A stretch of 64,000 nucleotides of DNA from Saprospiraceae bacterium (GTDB lineage: Bacteria > Bacteroidota > Bacteroidia > Chitinophagales > Saprospiraceae), in contig JALHRR010000011.1 of the NCBI GenBank assembly GCA_022841345.1, positions 62,001-126,000 on the forward strand, written 5' to 3'. A model generated the notes under the pieces. It was given only the letters and a program-made list of their open reading frames with translations. It had not been told where the DNA came from and ran no database searches. The position numbers were made by a program, and so were the translations under genes. This document shows, in pieces, positions 48,928 to 56,539 of the stretch (the stretch's first letter is position 1; the number at the start of each line of letters is the position of its first letter).

Positions 48928-49887
48928 TTAATCCCATATTTTTGAAAAATCTATACTTCCCTTAGAGTAATCTGAAACGCGACTTGCAAAAAAATCAGAA
49001 TGTGAAACTCCTGAGCTTAAAACTGAAAACCATTCCATGCGCGATATAGCTTCCTTATCAATATTCTTCCAATTAGACTTTAATCCAAGGTCTTGTAGTT
49101 TTGTATTACATCTAAATCTAATGAAAGCTTTTAAATCTGAAGGGTCCAATCCTTCAATCGAACCAAGCTCAAAAGCTTTATCAATAAACGCGTCTTCTAG
49201 CTGTACGGTAATCCTGGCAGCTTCGTAAAGCTCTTTCTTTAACTCATCAGTCCAAATATCTGGATACTCAGAAATAAGCGTGCGAAACAACCAGCATCCA
49301 GCTTCACTGTGAAGAGACTCATCTTTAATAGAAAATGCGATAATCTGTCCCAGTCCTTTCATCTTATTAAAACGACTGAAGTTAAGCAGTACCGCAAAAG
49401 AGCTAAATAGGTTTACGCCTTCATTAAAGGCCGAAAAGATAGCTAAAGACTTAGCAATCTCTTCTTTAGACTTACCTTTGGTTTCCATCAAACGATCAAT
49501 TTTAGCTTTAGCAGTAGGCTCGTGCAGGAAAGCTGCAAAATCACTTAGGCCAAGAGAATCGTTCAAGTACGCGTATGAAACAGCATGGATAGACTCGAAT
49601 GCAGAAAAGGTAGCGGCCATCATTTGGATCTCTGGTTTCTTAAACCATTTACCAACCATCTGGCTCCAGTATTCTTGAATAAATACTTCAGATTGAGTAA
49701 ATCCTTTAAGGATTTGACCAATTACGTGTTTTTCTGATTCTGTTAGATTGAGCTTCCAATCATTAATGTCACCGGCCATAGCGATCTCCGTATGGAGCCA
49801 ATGGCTTTGCTGTTGTAATTCCCAATATCGGTAAGCCTGCTCATACTCAAAGGGAGCATAAGTAGGCCGAGGATTCATCAATCCCAT
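48928..49887 (-). CDS. nrdB: Class Ia ribonucleotide reductase small subunit
   Basis: 319 residues. FESIHAVSYAYLND (residues 97-110) has Glu98 and His101 iron ligands and the radical Tyr105 in the E. coli spacing (E115, H118, Y122). The first ligand appears to be Glu67 rather than Asp. SLHSEAGCWLF later gives the second E-x-x-H. The C-terminus ends near residue 319 with KIWD. It holds the di-iron tyrosyl radical that starts catalysis in NrdA. The HNH gene lies between it and nrdA. Confidence 0.92.
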   Translation of the reverse strand: MGLMNPRPTYAPFEYEQAYRYWELQQQSHWLHTEIAMAGDINDWKLNLTESEKHVIGQILKGFTQSEVFIQEYWSQMVGKWFKKPEIQMMAATFSAFESIHAVSYAYLNDSLGLSDFAAFLHEPTAKAKIDRLMETKGKSKEEIAKSLAIFSAFNEGVNLFSSFAVLLNFSRFNKMKGLGQIIAFSIKDESLHSEAGCWLFRTLISEYPDIWTDELKKELYEAARITVQLEDAFIDKAFELGSIEGLDPSDLKAFIRFRCNTKLQDLGLKSNWKNIDKEAISRMEWFSVLSSGVSHSDFFASRVSDYSKGSIDFSKIWD

Positions 49888-49899
49888 TGTGGTCCTCTT

Positions 49900-50193
49900 T
49901 TATTTTTCTAAAATTTTAAAGAATTCTTCTCTTACTTTTACGGCGTTATCTTTCAGAGTGGACTGAAACCATATAATAATGGAAAAGTTTACCACTATAG
50001 AAATGAGAATAGTTGATCCGTCAGTGAGCTGAAAAGTTAGCTTAGCTAAAGCTATAATTAAATTTACAAAAAATAGCATGGCACCAAAGTTAGCGCCGGT
50101 AAGTAAGCTTTTCCAGAAAAACTTCTTTTTTAGCTTATTGATAGCATCTTGTTTTTCCTGGGGAAGATCTTCAAATTTAATTACGTTGCTCAT
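49900..50193 (-). CDS. Two-span membrane protein (97 aa)
   Basis: Starts MSNVIKFEDLPQEKQDAINKLKKKFFWKSLL. Two hydrophobic spans follow (TGANFGAMLFFVNLIIALA and STILISIVVNFSIIIWF) and a charged tail (KVREEFFKILEK). Its ATG is coupled to the GTG-started gene upstream (ATGA). It could be a holin-like or envelope protein; no family assigned. Confidence 0.55.
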   Translation of the reverse strand: MSNVIKFEDLPQEKQDAINKLKKKFFWKSLLTGANFGAMLFFVNLIIALAKLTFQLTDGSTILISIVVNFSIIIWFQSTLKDNAVKVREEFFKILEK

Positions 50194-50366
50194 TTTTTCC
50201 TCTCGCGTTGCATCATTTTTCTAACAAGTCTTGACATATCACTAGGAGCAATGCCTTCAAGCATCATTAATTCAGCAAAACGCTCAACGGCTTTCTTTGG
50301 ATCAGAAATCCCTATTTTAGATACTATCCAATCAATTTGATGCTGACTTAAAGAAACATAGCTCAC
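50190..50366 (-). CDS. Small helical protein with GTG start (58 aa)
   Basis: The GTG at 50366 follows AGGAGTTATCG and an upstream TGATATAAT box. Product MSYVSLSQHQIDWIVSKIGISDPKKAVERFAELMMLEG... is helical with basic end. Its TGA overlaps the ATG of the next gene (ATGA), strong support for translation. Not recognised. Confidence 0.6.
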   Translation of the reverse strand: MSYVSLSQHQIDWIVSKIGISDPKKAVERFAELMMLEGIAPSDMSRLVRKMMQRERKK

Positions 50367-50382
50367 CGATAACTCCTAAATA

Positions 50383-50391
50383 ATTATATCA
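50383..50391 (-). promoter_or_regulatory. Extended -10 box (TGATATAAT) before the GTG gene
   Basis: Minus strand TGATATAAT at 50391-50383; the next AGGAG is only a few bases on, so the leader would be around 10 bases. It overlaps the end of the upstream gene by three bases. Confidence 0.45.
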
Positions 50392-50649
50392 CTTCTTTTT
50401 ACGATTGTTGAGTTTAATATCTGCAGATATTTCTGACATAGATCTTCTTTTCTTTGGGCCATAAAGGACTGGATGAGTGCCGTCATCAGTATATGTTTCT
50501 ATCTGCTTTGGAACATGAATTTTTTGCCATCCATTGATTAAATACAAAACTTCGCCATGCTGCATGTCATGATCGCAATGAAGTTCAAAAAGAAGCTTCT
50601 CCATATCCAACATAATGTCTCCAACGCGACGCAGCTTATTTTTTGCCAT
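50389..50649 (-). CDS. Hypothetical protein (86 aa)
   Basis: I use the ATG at 50649 (MAKNKLRRVGDIM); the longer frame lies inside the upstream gene. 14-base overlap with that gene. Rich in charged residues; LLFELHCDHDMQHGEVLYLINGWQKIHVP. Not recognised. Confidence 0.5.
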   Translation of the reverse strand: MAKNKLRRVGDIMLDMEKLLFELHCDHDMQHGEVLYLINGWQKIHVPKQIETYTDDGTHPVLYGPKKRRSMSEISADIKLNNRKKK

Positions 50650-50905
50650 GTTTTTTCCAGTATTCTTCGTGTGCTCTTTTAGTTCCACCTGCTTGAATAC
50701 AAGACTGATAGCCAGGAACAGCGTCAAAGAAAAATCTCACCATTCCCTTATCATAAAATTTATCTGGCGCAAAAGCATCAAAATCTAAAATATTCAGCTC
50801 TTCGTAATCTCCACAACAGCCAGATCTCATGTTGAATTGCACATCTTGATCGTCCATTGTAGCAGGTAACTCGTTTAACATCTGTCTAAGTTCTTTGATT
50901 TTCAT
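50636..50905 (-). CDS. Hypothetical protein (89 aa)
   Basis: Starts MKIKELRQMLNELPATMDDQDVQ; contains CCGDYEELNILDF and a C-terminal basic tail. The opening pattern 'L..ML..LP..MDD..V' is common in small phage proteins that resemble YbjN-like folds, but I cannot assign it. Confidence 0.5.
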   Translation of the reverse strand: MKIKELRQMLNELPATMDDQDVQFNMRSGCCGDYEELNILDFDAFAPDKFYDKGMVRFFFDAVPGYQSCIQAGGTKRAHEEYWKKHGKK

Positions 50906-51192
50906 TAAAATTCCATTCCAAAAGTGAGTTTCAGGTCTTTCTTATTGCCTTGTACGCTAATATTTTTACTAAACCTAATGGTTCCAGTTCCACCTGCGGC
51001 GGCGTATATCATTGGTCCGACAGTCTGAATTACTATAGGTCCTACGTATTTTTCAGCACGTATACGAATATGTTCTCCGGTTTCCTCTACCATTTGTTGA
51101 ATTTCTGGATGTATATTGTAATACGCAGATGATGTTTCACTACATCCGGTACTATTTACACATGCAAAAATCACCAAAAGCTCAGGTAGCAT
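50905..51192 (-). CDS. Putative lipoprotein or secreted small protein (95 aa)
   Basis: N-terminal MLPELLVIFACVNSTGCSETSS has a short hydrophobic start and two possible acceptor Cys, but the lipobox is weak. The mature part is beta-like (GPIVIQTVGPMIYAAAGGTGTIRFS). Overlaps both neighbours by 1-11 bases. Function unknown. Confidence 0.45.
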   Translation of the reverse strand: MLPELLVIFACVNSTGCSETSSAYYNIHPEIQQMVEETGEHIRIRAEKYVGPIVIQTVGPMIYAAAGGTGTIRFSKNISVQGNKKDLKLTFGMEF

Positions 51193-51421
51193 TATCTTCC
51201 TCTATAATCTTCTTAACCAATTCTTCTTCCTCTTTACTTAAAGGCGCAGATTTAAGTGGTTTAGATATACCAAATATAAAGAATAGCTTCATGAAACAAA
51301 TCTGTGCAGAATGTGAAGAAGCGTAAAGACCTAAAATAGGGTAAGATCCCCCTGAATTAGGGCGAACATATCTAAGCTCCATGTAAGGAGCATGAGAAAA
51401 TCTATAATTAAAAACTACCAT
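51182..51421 (-). CDS. Hypothetical protein (79 aa)
   Basis: Start taken as ATG at 51421 (MVVFNYRFSHAPYMELRY), within the end of the metallophosphoesterase gene. Short hydrophobic segment (AQICFMKLFFIFGI) and an acidic helical tail (SKEEEELVKKIIEED). Not recognised. Confidence 0.5.
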   Translation of the reverse strand: MVVFNYRFSHAPYMELRYVRPNSGGSYPILGLYASSHSAQICFMKLFFIFGISKPLKSAPLSKEEEELVKKIIEEDNAT

Positions 51422-52022
51422 TTTCCCTCTTGATAATTTCTGCGATTTCGTCAATCGAAACAGGTTTAAACCCATGAACATCTACTCCTACGTTAATCAT
51501 TAAAGTGCCTTTAGGCGATCTTCTAGTCTGCCATTTCTCGTGTACGTGTCCACACAGAAGAATTCTTCCATCGTCTACTGGACGCCATCTTGCATATTTA
51601 TCGCCGCCACCTTCTAATTCATATGGGCCAGCATAGGGATGATGACAAAGATTAAAAGTAGCAAGTCCTGGGACATCTAAAGTAGTCTGCTCTGGAATAA
51701 CAATAAATCCATGATCCTTATATTTCTGAATCCATTTTTCACGATTTTCAGGCGTTCTGCTTTTTTTATGATAGCTATGACAGAAATCGTGATTACCTGG
51801 GACCAAATACTTCTCTCCCATAAGACGAGCTGCGTAGTTCTCTACGGCACGAAATGCTAAAGAAAAGTCTCCTAGCCGATAAACCTTATCGTCTGGTCGC
51901 ACAATAGCATTGTGCTTTAAAATCATATCCTCATTCATTTCCTGGGCTTCTTTATGTGGACGACCACAATATCTGATTACGTTGCTATGCCAATAATGCT
52001 CGTCACTTGTAAAATAAATCAT
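51408..52022 (-). CDS. Calcineurin-like metallophosphoesterase
   Basis: 204 residues. The motifs are in order: MIYFTSDEHYWH (DxH-type, residues 7-9), YRLGDFSL (about 48-55), VPGNHDFCH (about 74-82), and HVHEKW (about 158-163). These form the two-metal site of the family, here as a compact phage protein. Family members hydrolyse phosphodiesters or phosphomonoesters; in this setting an RNA 2',3'-phosphodiester or nucleotide product is possible. Its stop overlaps that of the neighbour by four bases (52019-52022). Confidence 0.75.
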   Translation of the reverse strand: MIYFTSDEHYWHSNVIRYCGRPHKEAQEMNEDMILKHNAIVRPDDKVYRLGDFSLAFRAVENYAARLMGEKYLVPGNHDFCHSYHKKSRTPENREKWIQKYKDHGFIVIPEQTTLDVPGLATFNLCHHPYAGPYELEGGGDKYARWRPVDDGRILLCGHVHEKWQTRRSPKGTLMINVGVDVHGFKPVSIDEIAEIIKRENGSF

Positions 52023-52639
52023 AAACTCATCCTCTCAATTTCCATCCTAACGCGCTCTGGCGTAGTATTTTGGTACGCTTCTGTGAACATTTCTCTACAA
52101 GCTCTTAAAGACTTAGGATGCCCATCGAATCCCAGTATAGCAAGAAATCTGTAAAAACGGAAGACCCTAAGATAGTCCTCTTTTATTCTATCTTGCGGCT
52201 TCCCTATAAACTTTAAGGTTCTTGACGCAATATCTCGCATTCCATTGTTTGGGTCAATGAATTTTCCAGTAAAGGGATCGTAATAGATTGAGTTGACTGT
52301 AAAATCTCGCCTTGCTGCGTCATCTTCGAGTGTTCCGATTTCAACGTGATCCGGTCTACGCCCATCGGTAAAAGAGCTTTCTTTACGGAAATTTGCAATC
52401 TCGAATTGCTGGTAATTTTTAGAGACTGCGTAAACAAGAAAGTTTTCTCCAACGGCGTCCACTTTCCAACCATTCTTATCGAGTTCTCCACGCAATACCT
52501 CCATATTGGCATCTGTAACTATGTCGTAGTCTTTTGGTTCTTTTTTTAAAATCATATCGCGCACACACCCGCCTACTAAATAAGTATTCTTACTAGCTTC
52601 ACGAACCAAAAGCATAAGCTGCAGGAGTGCATTATTCAT
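52019..52639 (-). CDS. tRNA nucleotidyltransferase (class II CCA-adding/poly(A)-type), head-only
   Basis: 206 residues. YLVGGCVRDMI (residues 20-30) and DYDIVTD (37-43) are the nucleotide-binding motif A; DGRRPDHVE and ARRDFTVNSIYY (109-120) are motif B; EDYLRVFRFYRF (about 149-160) is the E/DxxR helix. It stops after the neck, whereas bacterial enzymes run to about 400 residues. A single head domain may need a partner or act on selected tRNAs. It lies beside a PTH2-like gene and near an RNA repair cluster, suggesting tRNA 3'-end repair. Confidence 0.85.
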   Translation of the reverse strand: MNNALLQLMLLVREASKNTYLVGGCVRDMILKKEPKDYDIVTDANMEVLRGELDKNGWKVDAVGENFLVYAVSKNYQQFEIANFRKESSFTDGRRPDHVEIGTLEDDAARRDFTVNSIYYDPFTGKFIDPNNGMRDIASRTLKFIGKPQDRIKEDYLRVFRFYRFLAILGFDGHPKSLRACREMFTEAYQNTTPERVRMEIERMSL

Positions 52640-52923
52640 AGTAAAGGAAGCTTTCTTAAAAAATCCGATACATCGCGACCATAAGCTGCAAATGCCGTCA
52701 TGGAATTGTCCCAGAAAGGTTCTTCAAATTTTGCCTTGTTTCTAGTGGGAACTTTTTCGTACATAGCTTTTAATTTCTTCTCATTTGGAAGAGCCAGATA
52801 AACTAGAGTGCCATTTTTCCATGAAATATTTTTAGTAATTAAAAGCTCTGCCAGAGCATGTCCAGCCTGAACAGCTTGTTGAGCTTTGGACATATCTGAT
52901 CTAACTACAACATATAGTTTCAT
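52636..52923 (-). CDS. PTH2-like (peptidyl-tRNA hydrolase 2 family) protein
   Basis: 95 residues starting MKLYVVVRSDMSKAQQAVQAGHALAELL. The 'K-YVVVR-D-S-...-AVQAGHA' opening is the PTH2 fold's first strand and helix, and the C-terminal part (AAYGRDVSDFLRKLPLL) fits the family size (about 115-120, a little longer). Archaeal and eukaryotic PTH2 frees tRNA from stalled peptidyl-tRNA; its catalytic residues are not certain here. Overlaps the CCA-type gene by four bases, which suggests a shared role in tRNA handling. Confidence 0.6.
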   Translation of the reverse strand: MKLYVVVRSDMSKAQQAVQAGHALAELLITKNISWKNGTLVYLALPNEKKLKAMYEKVPTRNKAKFEEPFWDNSMTAFAAYGRDVSDFLRKLPLL

Positions 52924-52924
52924 A

Positions 52925-53452
52925 TTAAACTTTCTGCAAAGGATGGGAGATTCCTAGAATTCTCAGTGCCCAAAGCTTATCGCCATATTGAAAACCGTGT
53001 AAGGTTGACGTATGAACGAAATGATCTTTTTGGCTTTCTAGCATATCTGAGTCATCATCAATAATAACATAATCAGTTACATCTGGATGCCTATTTAGCC
53101 AATCTTGGATCTCTTCTCCGCGAGGTTTGCCAGGAAATCTTGGTGTCACATCAATCACAGCAGCGGAAACTAATTTTGCTGGAGCTAATATTTTCTGTAA
53201 AGATTCTACAGTCTCGCCTAATCGCCAAGTAGAAGACACTACGATTTTAAGATCAGGAACAGATCTAATTAGATCTTCTACATTGTTTAATGCAATAGGA
53301 TCAAATTCCATAGCTAGGTATTCCTTTAGAGATCCTTGCCATTCAGAATACATCTCATTTTCCCACTTGGTCTGATCGCGCTTATTCTTCCAGAAATTAA
53401 ACGATTGATGAGAATTCAGGACTCCATCGAAATCTAAAAAAATTACACGCAT
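52925..53452 (-). CDS. HAD phosphatase of the 'Swiss Army Knife' RNA-repair type
   Basis: 175 residues. IFLDFDGVLNS (residues 4-14) is HAD motif I; KIVVSSTWRLG (about 74-84) is motif II; RGEEIQDWLN (about 116-125) is a family trait; VIIDDDSDML (about 135-144) is motif III/IV. The 'S-S-WR ... RG-EI-WL ... DDD' pattern is that of the HAD_SAK domain named in RNA repair. It probably removes terminal phosphates. Placed just upstream of PTH2-like and CCA-type genes. Confidence 0.72.
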   Translation of the reverse strand: MRVIFLDFDGVLNSHQSFNFWKNKRDQTKWENEMYSEWQGSLKEYLAMEFDPIALNNVEDLIRSVPDLKIVVSSTWRLGETVESLQKILAPAKLVSAAVIDVTPRFPGKPRGEEIQDWLNRHPDVTDYVIIDDDSDMLESQKDHFVHTSTLHGFQYGDKLWALRILGISHPLQKV

Positions 53453-53859
53453 TAATGATCCTTCTTTTTATCGCACACCTTACAATAGTCATAAATCGTG
53501 AATCCACTATCGTAAATAGCCCAATCGTGACCGTTTTTATCGCAATCACGCTTTTGTTCTTCTGGAGGACCCCATCTACCTATTTCTACTTGATGGCCGT
53601 CTTTGGGACTGTCTGGAAGCGTAGCAACATATGGACCGTTAGAAAGAATACCAGTCGGTAATTGACCAACTTGTGCAGCGATTTTTTCCCAAATATCATC
53701 TACATTATCTGCCATATAGCAGTGGACTTTATATGGGAAATGATCCCATCTAACGTAATATTCTTGCTCTTGCTGTATTGAATTGAAAGATACGGATTCT
53801 ATAAGGCCAGTTGCATCAGTTCCTTTTGCGCGAAACCTATCTCCTTTTTGAAAAGACAT
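53452..53859 (-). CDS. Hypothetical protein with C-terminal Cys pair (135 aa)
   Basis: Starts MSFQKGDRFRAKGTDATGLIESV, an SH3/Tudor-like small-barrel opening, and ends HDWAIYDSGFTIYDYCKVCDKKKDH, a CxxC-type zinc knuckle with upstream Cys. A GGAGGT site and a TTGACA-N17-TACCAT promoter precede it. Not assigned. Confidence 0.55.
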   Translation of the reverse strand: MSFQKGDRFRAKGTDATGLIESVSFNSIQQEQEYYVRWDHFPYKVHCYMADNVDDIWEKIAAQVGQLPTGILSNGPYVATLPDSPKDGHQVEIGRWGPPEEQKRDCDKNGHDWAIYDSGFTIYDYCKVCDKKKDH

Positions 53860-53876
53860 ATAACCTCCATACTTAA

Positions 53877-53905
53877 ATGGTAGGCCATAAAGACTAAAAT
53901 GTCAA
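53877..53905 (-). promoter_or_regulatory. Sigma-70 promoter before 53859 gene
   Basis: On the minus strand TTGACA (53905-53900), 17-base spacer, TACCAT (53882-53877), then GGAGGT and the ATG at 53859. The -35 is perfect, the -10 is weak (4 of 6). Confidence 0.55.
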
Positions 53906-53906
53906 T

Positions 53907-54536
53907 TTACTTCTTTTTAGTAGGCAATTTGCGAAAAGAATGCTTATCGAATCCGTGTTTATCTATCTTGTCTTGATTTGAGATTTGTACCATCTTGTTC
54001 TCAGGAGCATTAAGGACTCCTGCGACAAATTGAAAAATATCTTGATAAGCTGTATAGGTATCTTTAATGGTTTGGAATTTATATTGTTTCAAATTGGGAT
54101 TTAATACCAGCTTATGTTTGCCACGTTCGGAGCTATGCATTACAATAAAAACAGGAACTTGATATTTATGAAAAAATTCCAACAAAGGTTTAGTGTCAGA
54201 ATCTCTAAATTTATCATAGCCACTCATCCACCAGCGTCTACCAAAATCATATTTGCCAGTAGCGCCTAGGGCGAGAGATTCTTCTTTAAATTGCTCATAA
54301 TCGTAATAAATTCTTATAGGCTCATCTACTTTAGAGATCGTATAGATTTTATAAATCTGACCACAAAATCCCAGATAGAGCATGTTAACCGTGTAATTAC
54401 TGCTGCCACGACAATAAATATCGAACTGACTTTTAATCAAGCTTTCTTTGGTTTCACGAACGTAAACGATCTCCTTGTCCATGCCTGTGCGCTGGACGGA
54501 ATCGTAATAATCATGAAACTTAGAAATAATACGCAT
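53907..54536 (-). CDS. Conserved phage hypothetical protein ('FHDYYDS' family, 209 aa)
   Basis: Starts MRIISKFHDYYDSVQRTGMDKEIVYVR. The 'FHDYYDSV' opening and the ending DKIDKHGFDKHSFRKLPTKKK are familiar from a group of phage and bacterial proteins of unknown function. Middle has FGRRWWMSGYDKFRDSDTK and FIVMHSS. No annotated catalysis. Gene overlaps the next by one base (54536). Confidence 0.6.
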   Translation of the reverse strand: MRIISKFHDYYDSVQRTGMDKEIVYVRETKESLIKSQFDIYCRGSSNYTVNMLYLGFCGQIYKIYTISKVDEPIRIYYDYEQFKEESLALGATGKYDFGRRWWMSGYDKFRDSDTKPLLEFFHKYQVPVFIVMHSSERGKHKLVLNPNLKQYKFQTIKDTYTAYQDIFQFVAGVLNAPENKMVQISNQDKIDKHGFDKHSFRKLPTKKK

Positions 54537-54808
54537 TAATGAAGCTCCAGATCTCTTGCTATCTTTTTTATTTTAGATCGAAGTAACTGTCTAACTCTAT
54601 CAACTACCATTTCATCAGTGTAACTGAGCTTCATATCTTCCCAATCTTCAGCTGGAGCTAAAGCCTCTTGCTGAAAAGAAAAGATAGCAACTGGATCATA
54701 TTGTTCGCCAGTCAAATAATCAAGATCCTGATCGTATAAAAGCTCGCCCATTTCAGTATTTACAAGATAGACATAGCTTACATGTTTTTCTTCGTTTTCT
54801 TTAGTCAT
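54536..54808 (-). CDS. Hypothetical acidic protein (90 aa)
   Basis: The ATG at 54808 (MTKENEEKHVSYVYLVNTEMGELL) follows GGAGGGCAACA and lies eight bases inside the HNH gene end; the longer frame is less likely. Acidic, with PAEDWEDMKLSYTDEM and a helical C-terminus. Not recognised. Confidence 0.55.
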   Translation of the reverse strand: MTKENEEKHVSYVYLVNTEMGELLYDQDLDYLTGEQYDPVAIFSFQQEALAPAEDWEDMKLSYTDEMVVDRVRQLLRSKIKKIARDLELH

Positions 54809-55397
54809 TGTTGCCCTCCGTATCATTTTGATCCGGTTTATTTAATTTGTCAATCTTTTTGCGTGGACCAGAATTATCCTTCTTTGTCTTTGCTTTATGG
54901 CAAGCGTAACAAACTGCCTGATGGTTATCTAAACCAAGAGATTGTCCACCTTTAGATATAGCCAAAATATGATCCACCTCAATGCGATGTGGCAGATCAG
55001 TCATATGCATTTCATCTTTTAGTTTTACTGTAAGCCAATATGAGAATTTAGTTCGCCAAGTATTTTTGCATTCAGACATTCCATATGGCATCTTAGGCTT
55101 TTGATACATAGCTTCAATTACTGCGCCCCAGTCAAACGCACAAATATTGCATTTGAAATTTTGACGAATAAGAAGTATTCCTAGGCCCCATTCTTTCTGG
55201 GGATTTCCCCATGCTTGAGCGGATTCAACGCATTCTGTACCACACCAACGACGCTGCTGACCTTTTAAATCACTTAAACACCAGACACATTTTTTCTTGA
55301 GTCCTTCTGGTAGCCTAATAGATGAAAGATTGAAAATGCGCTTTTTACATGTCTTAGTGTAAATCTCAATGTTTGGATTTTCGCATTTTTTTAACAT
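54801..55397 (-). CDS. HNH endonuclease, McrA-like class
   Basis: 198 residues. CVWCLSDLKGQQRRWCGTEC (about residues 37-56) and CNICAF (about 83) are zinc knuckles; HRIEVDHILAISKGGQSLGLDNHQAVCYACHKAKTKKD (about 137-174) is a full HNH core (H, N, H with CxxC). It differs from the two homing HNH genes in its layout. A TGATATAAG box sits before its ATG and would start transcription exactly at it. May cut DNA, for host genome breakdown or mobility. Confidence 0.8.
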   Translation of the reverse strand: MLKKCENPNIEIYTKTCKKRIFNLSSIRLPEGLKKKCVWCLSDLKGQQRRWCGTECVESAQAWGNPQKEWGLGILLIRQNFKCNICAFDWGAVIEAMYQKPKMPYGMSECKNTWRTKFSYWLTVKLKDEMHMTDLPHRIEVDHILAISKGGQSLGLDNHQAVCYACHKAKTKKDNSGPRKKIDKLNKPDQNDTEGNND

Positions 55398-55403
55398 ACC
55401 CTA

Positions 55404-55412
55404 CTTATATCA
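55404..55412 (-). promoter_or_regulatory. Extended -10 box positioned for a leaderless HNH message
   Basis: Minus-strand TGATATAAG at 55412-55404. Counting seven bases past the box puts the start at 55397, the A of the HNH gene's ATG; no ribosome site of normal spacing is present. Confidence 0.5.
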
Positions 55413-55871
55413 GGGAGTGAGTCGTTTTCTCACTTCTGCAGTAAGATCTTCAACTGAGTTGACTTGCTTGATTTTATATTTCTTGCACACGATATCAACA
55501 TTACCTTTACGCCAAAAGCCCTCTGGACAGTAAACGATCAATTTACCGGAACTGGCATGGAGGCCAAGTTCAAGCAGGGAAATTGGAGACATAGTATTTG
55601 GATCAAAGTACATCACGATAACCTGAGCCATTTGCAAAGCTGCTAGTTCCCATTCTACCTGTTCACGAAACTGCTTATTCTCGATCTTTTGTTCCCAGCT
55701 AGAATCCCAGTCATCTCTTCGCGGGTTCAAAATGGTGATATGCATGTCAGATAGATCATTGGTCATTTTGGTTTGCCAGTCAACGGCCTTACCCATTTCT
55801 ATAGATCCAGCCAAAAATACGGCTGGAGGAAAACGCCATGGAAGTTCTTGAGGTGCCTTAATTATCCTCAT
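55410..55871 (-). CDS. Nucleoside 2-deoxyribosyltransferase-like protein
   Basis: 153 residues. PPAVFLAGSIEMGKAVDWQTKM (residues 15-36), ITILNPRRDDWDSSWEQ, VEWELAALQMAQVIVMYFDPNTMSPISLLELGLHAS, and LIVYCPEGFWRKGNV match the Nuc_deoxyri_tr2-type domain. The conserved Glu of ELGLHAS is the family's nucleophile-type residue. It may salvage nucleosides or make/use modified ones. It shares ATGA overlap with the next gene. Confidence 0.75.
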   Translation of the reverse strand: MRIIKAPQELPWRFPPAVFLAGSIEMGKAVDWQTKMTNDLSDMHITILNPRRDDWDSSWEQKIENKQFREQVEWELAALQMAQVIVMYFDPNTMSPISLLELGLHASSGKLIVYCPEGFWRKGNVDIVCKKYKIKQVNSVEDLTAEVRKRLTP

Positions 55872-56137
55872 ATAGTAATCCTTGTTTTACCAGAGAAAGG
55901 CTTAGATACGTCTATTTCTACTTCAAATGAAGTATTGCATCCTTCGTATTCACAATAAAAACTCTCTTTTTCAACGTACTCTTTTAGCTCAAGTTTTTGT
56001 TCATAAGTAAGAGCTTTAATATTGATAGAATTTGGGTTATCAAGACTGAAATCGCCAAAACCAAGGGTTATCTGTGGAATTTGTATAGTACAGGCGGCAC
56101 CGCAATTATAGCAGTTCTTATGAACTTCATTATACAT
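55868..56137 (-). CDS. Zinc-ribbon-like small protein (about 89 aa)
   Basis: ATG at 56137 (MYNEVHKNCYNCGAACTIQIPQ) with GGAGGT nine bases upstream; an in-frame GTG two codons earlier is also possible. CYNCGAAC early and FYCEYEGCNTSFEV late give two Cys pairs in a split zinc knuckle. Unknown role. Confidence 0.55.
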   Translation of the reverse strand: MYNEVHKNCYNCGAACTIQIPQITLGFGDFSLDNPNSINIKALTYEQKLELKEYVEKESFYCEYEGCNTSFEVEIDVSKPFSGKTRITI

Positions 56138-56187
56138 GCCCACTTTACCTCCAAAGTATGTATCCAGGCTACGCCAATCTTATTTAT

Positions 56188-56538
56188 ATGTCAATACCAA
56201 AGTCACAAGCCAATACCGAATCTACTGCAGCTCACGATACAATCGTTGCTGCAGCTAACGCTAAATTCATTGCCGCAGCCGATGTTCAAATCGACGAGGC
56301 TATAGATAGAGGCGTTTTTTGGGTTAATTGCCAGACATTTGATCTGGAAGTAGATCCTAAGACCGTTTTTATGCACTATGCCGATCTTGGCTATAAAGTA
56401 GAGCTTCCTGACTATCCTACCAATAGAATGTTACAACCAGCTGAACTCTTTGGTGAATTCTGGGTTAACTACTGGACCAACAGTTTAATTCCTAGGGATA
56501 TTAAAAAGCCCTTCAGAATGATTATTCGCTGGGAATAA
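56188..56538 (+). CDS. Hypothetical plus-strand protein (116 aa)
   Basis: Starts MSIPKSQANTESTAAHDTIV at 56188; no ribosome site is visible, so it may be leaderless. The C-terminal half (FGEFWVNYWTNSLIPRDIKKPFRMIIRWE) is hydrophobic/aromatic. A lone plus-strand gene, convergent with the next gene one base away (56540). Not recognised. Confidence 0.5.
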   Translation: MSIPKSQANTESTAAHDTIVAAANAKFIAAADVQIDEAIDRGVFWVNCQTFDLEVDPKTVFMHYADLGYKVELPDYPTNRMLQPAELFGEFWVNYWTNSLIPRDIKKPFRMIIRWE

Positions 56539-56539
56539 G

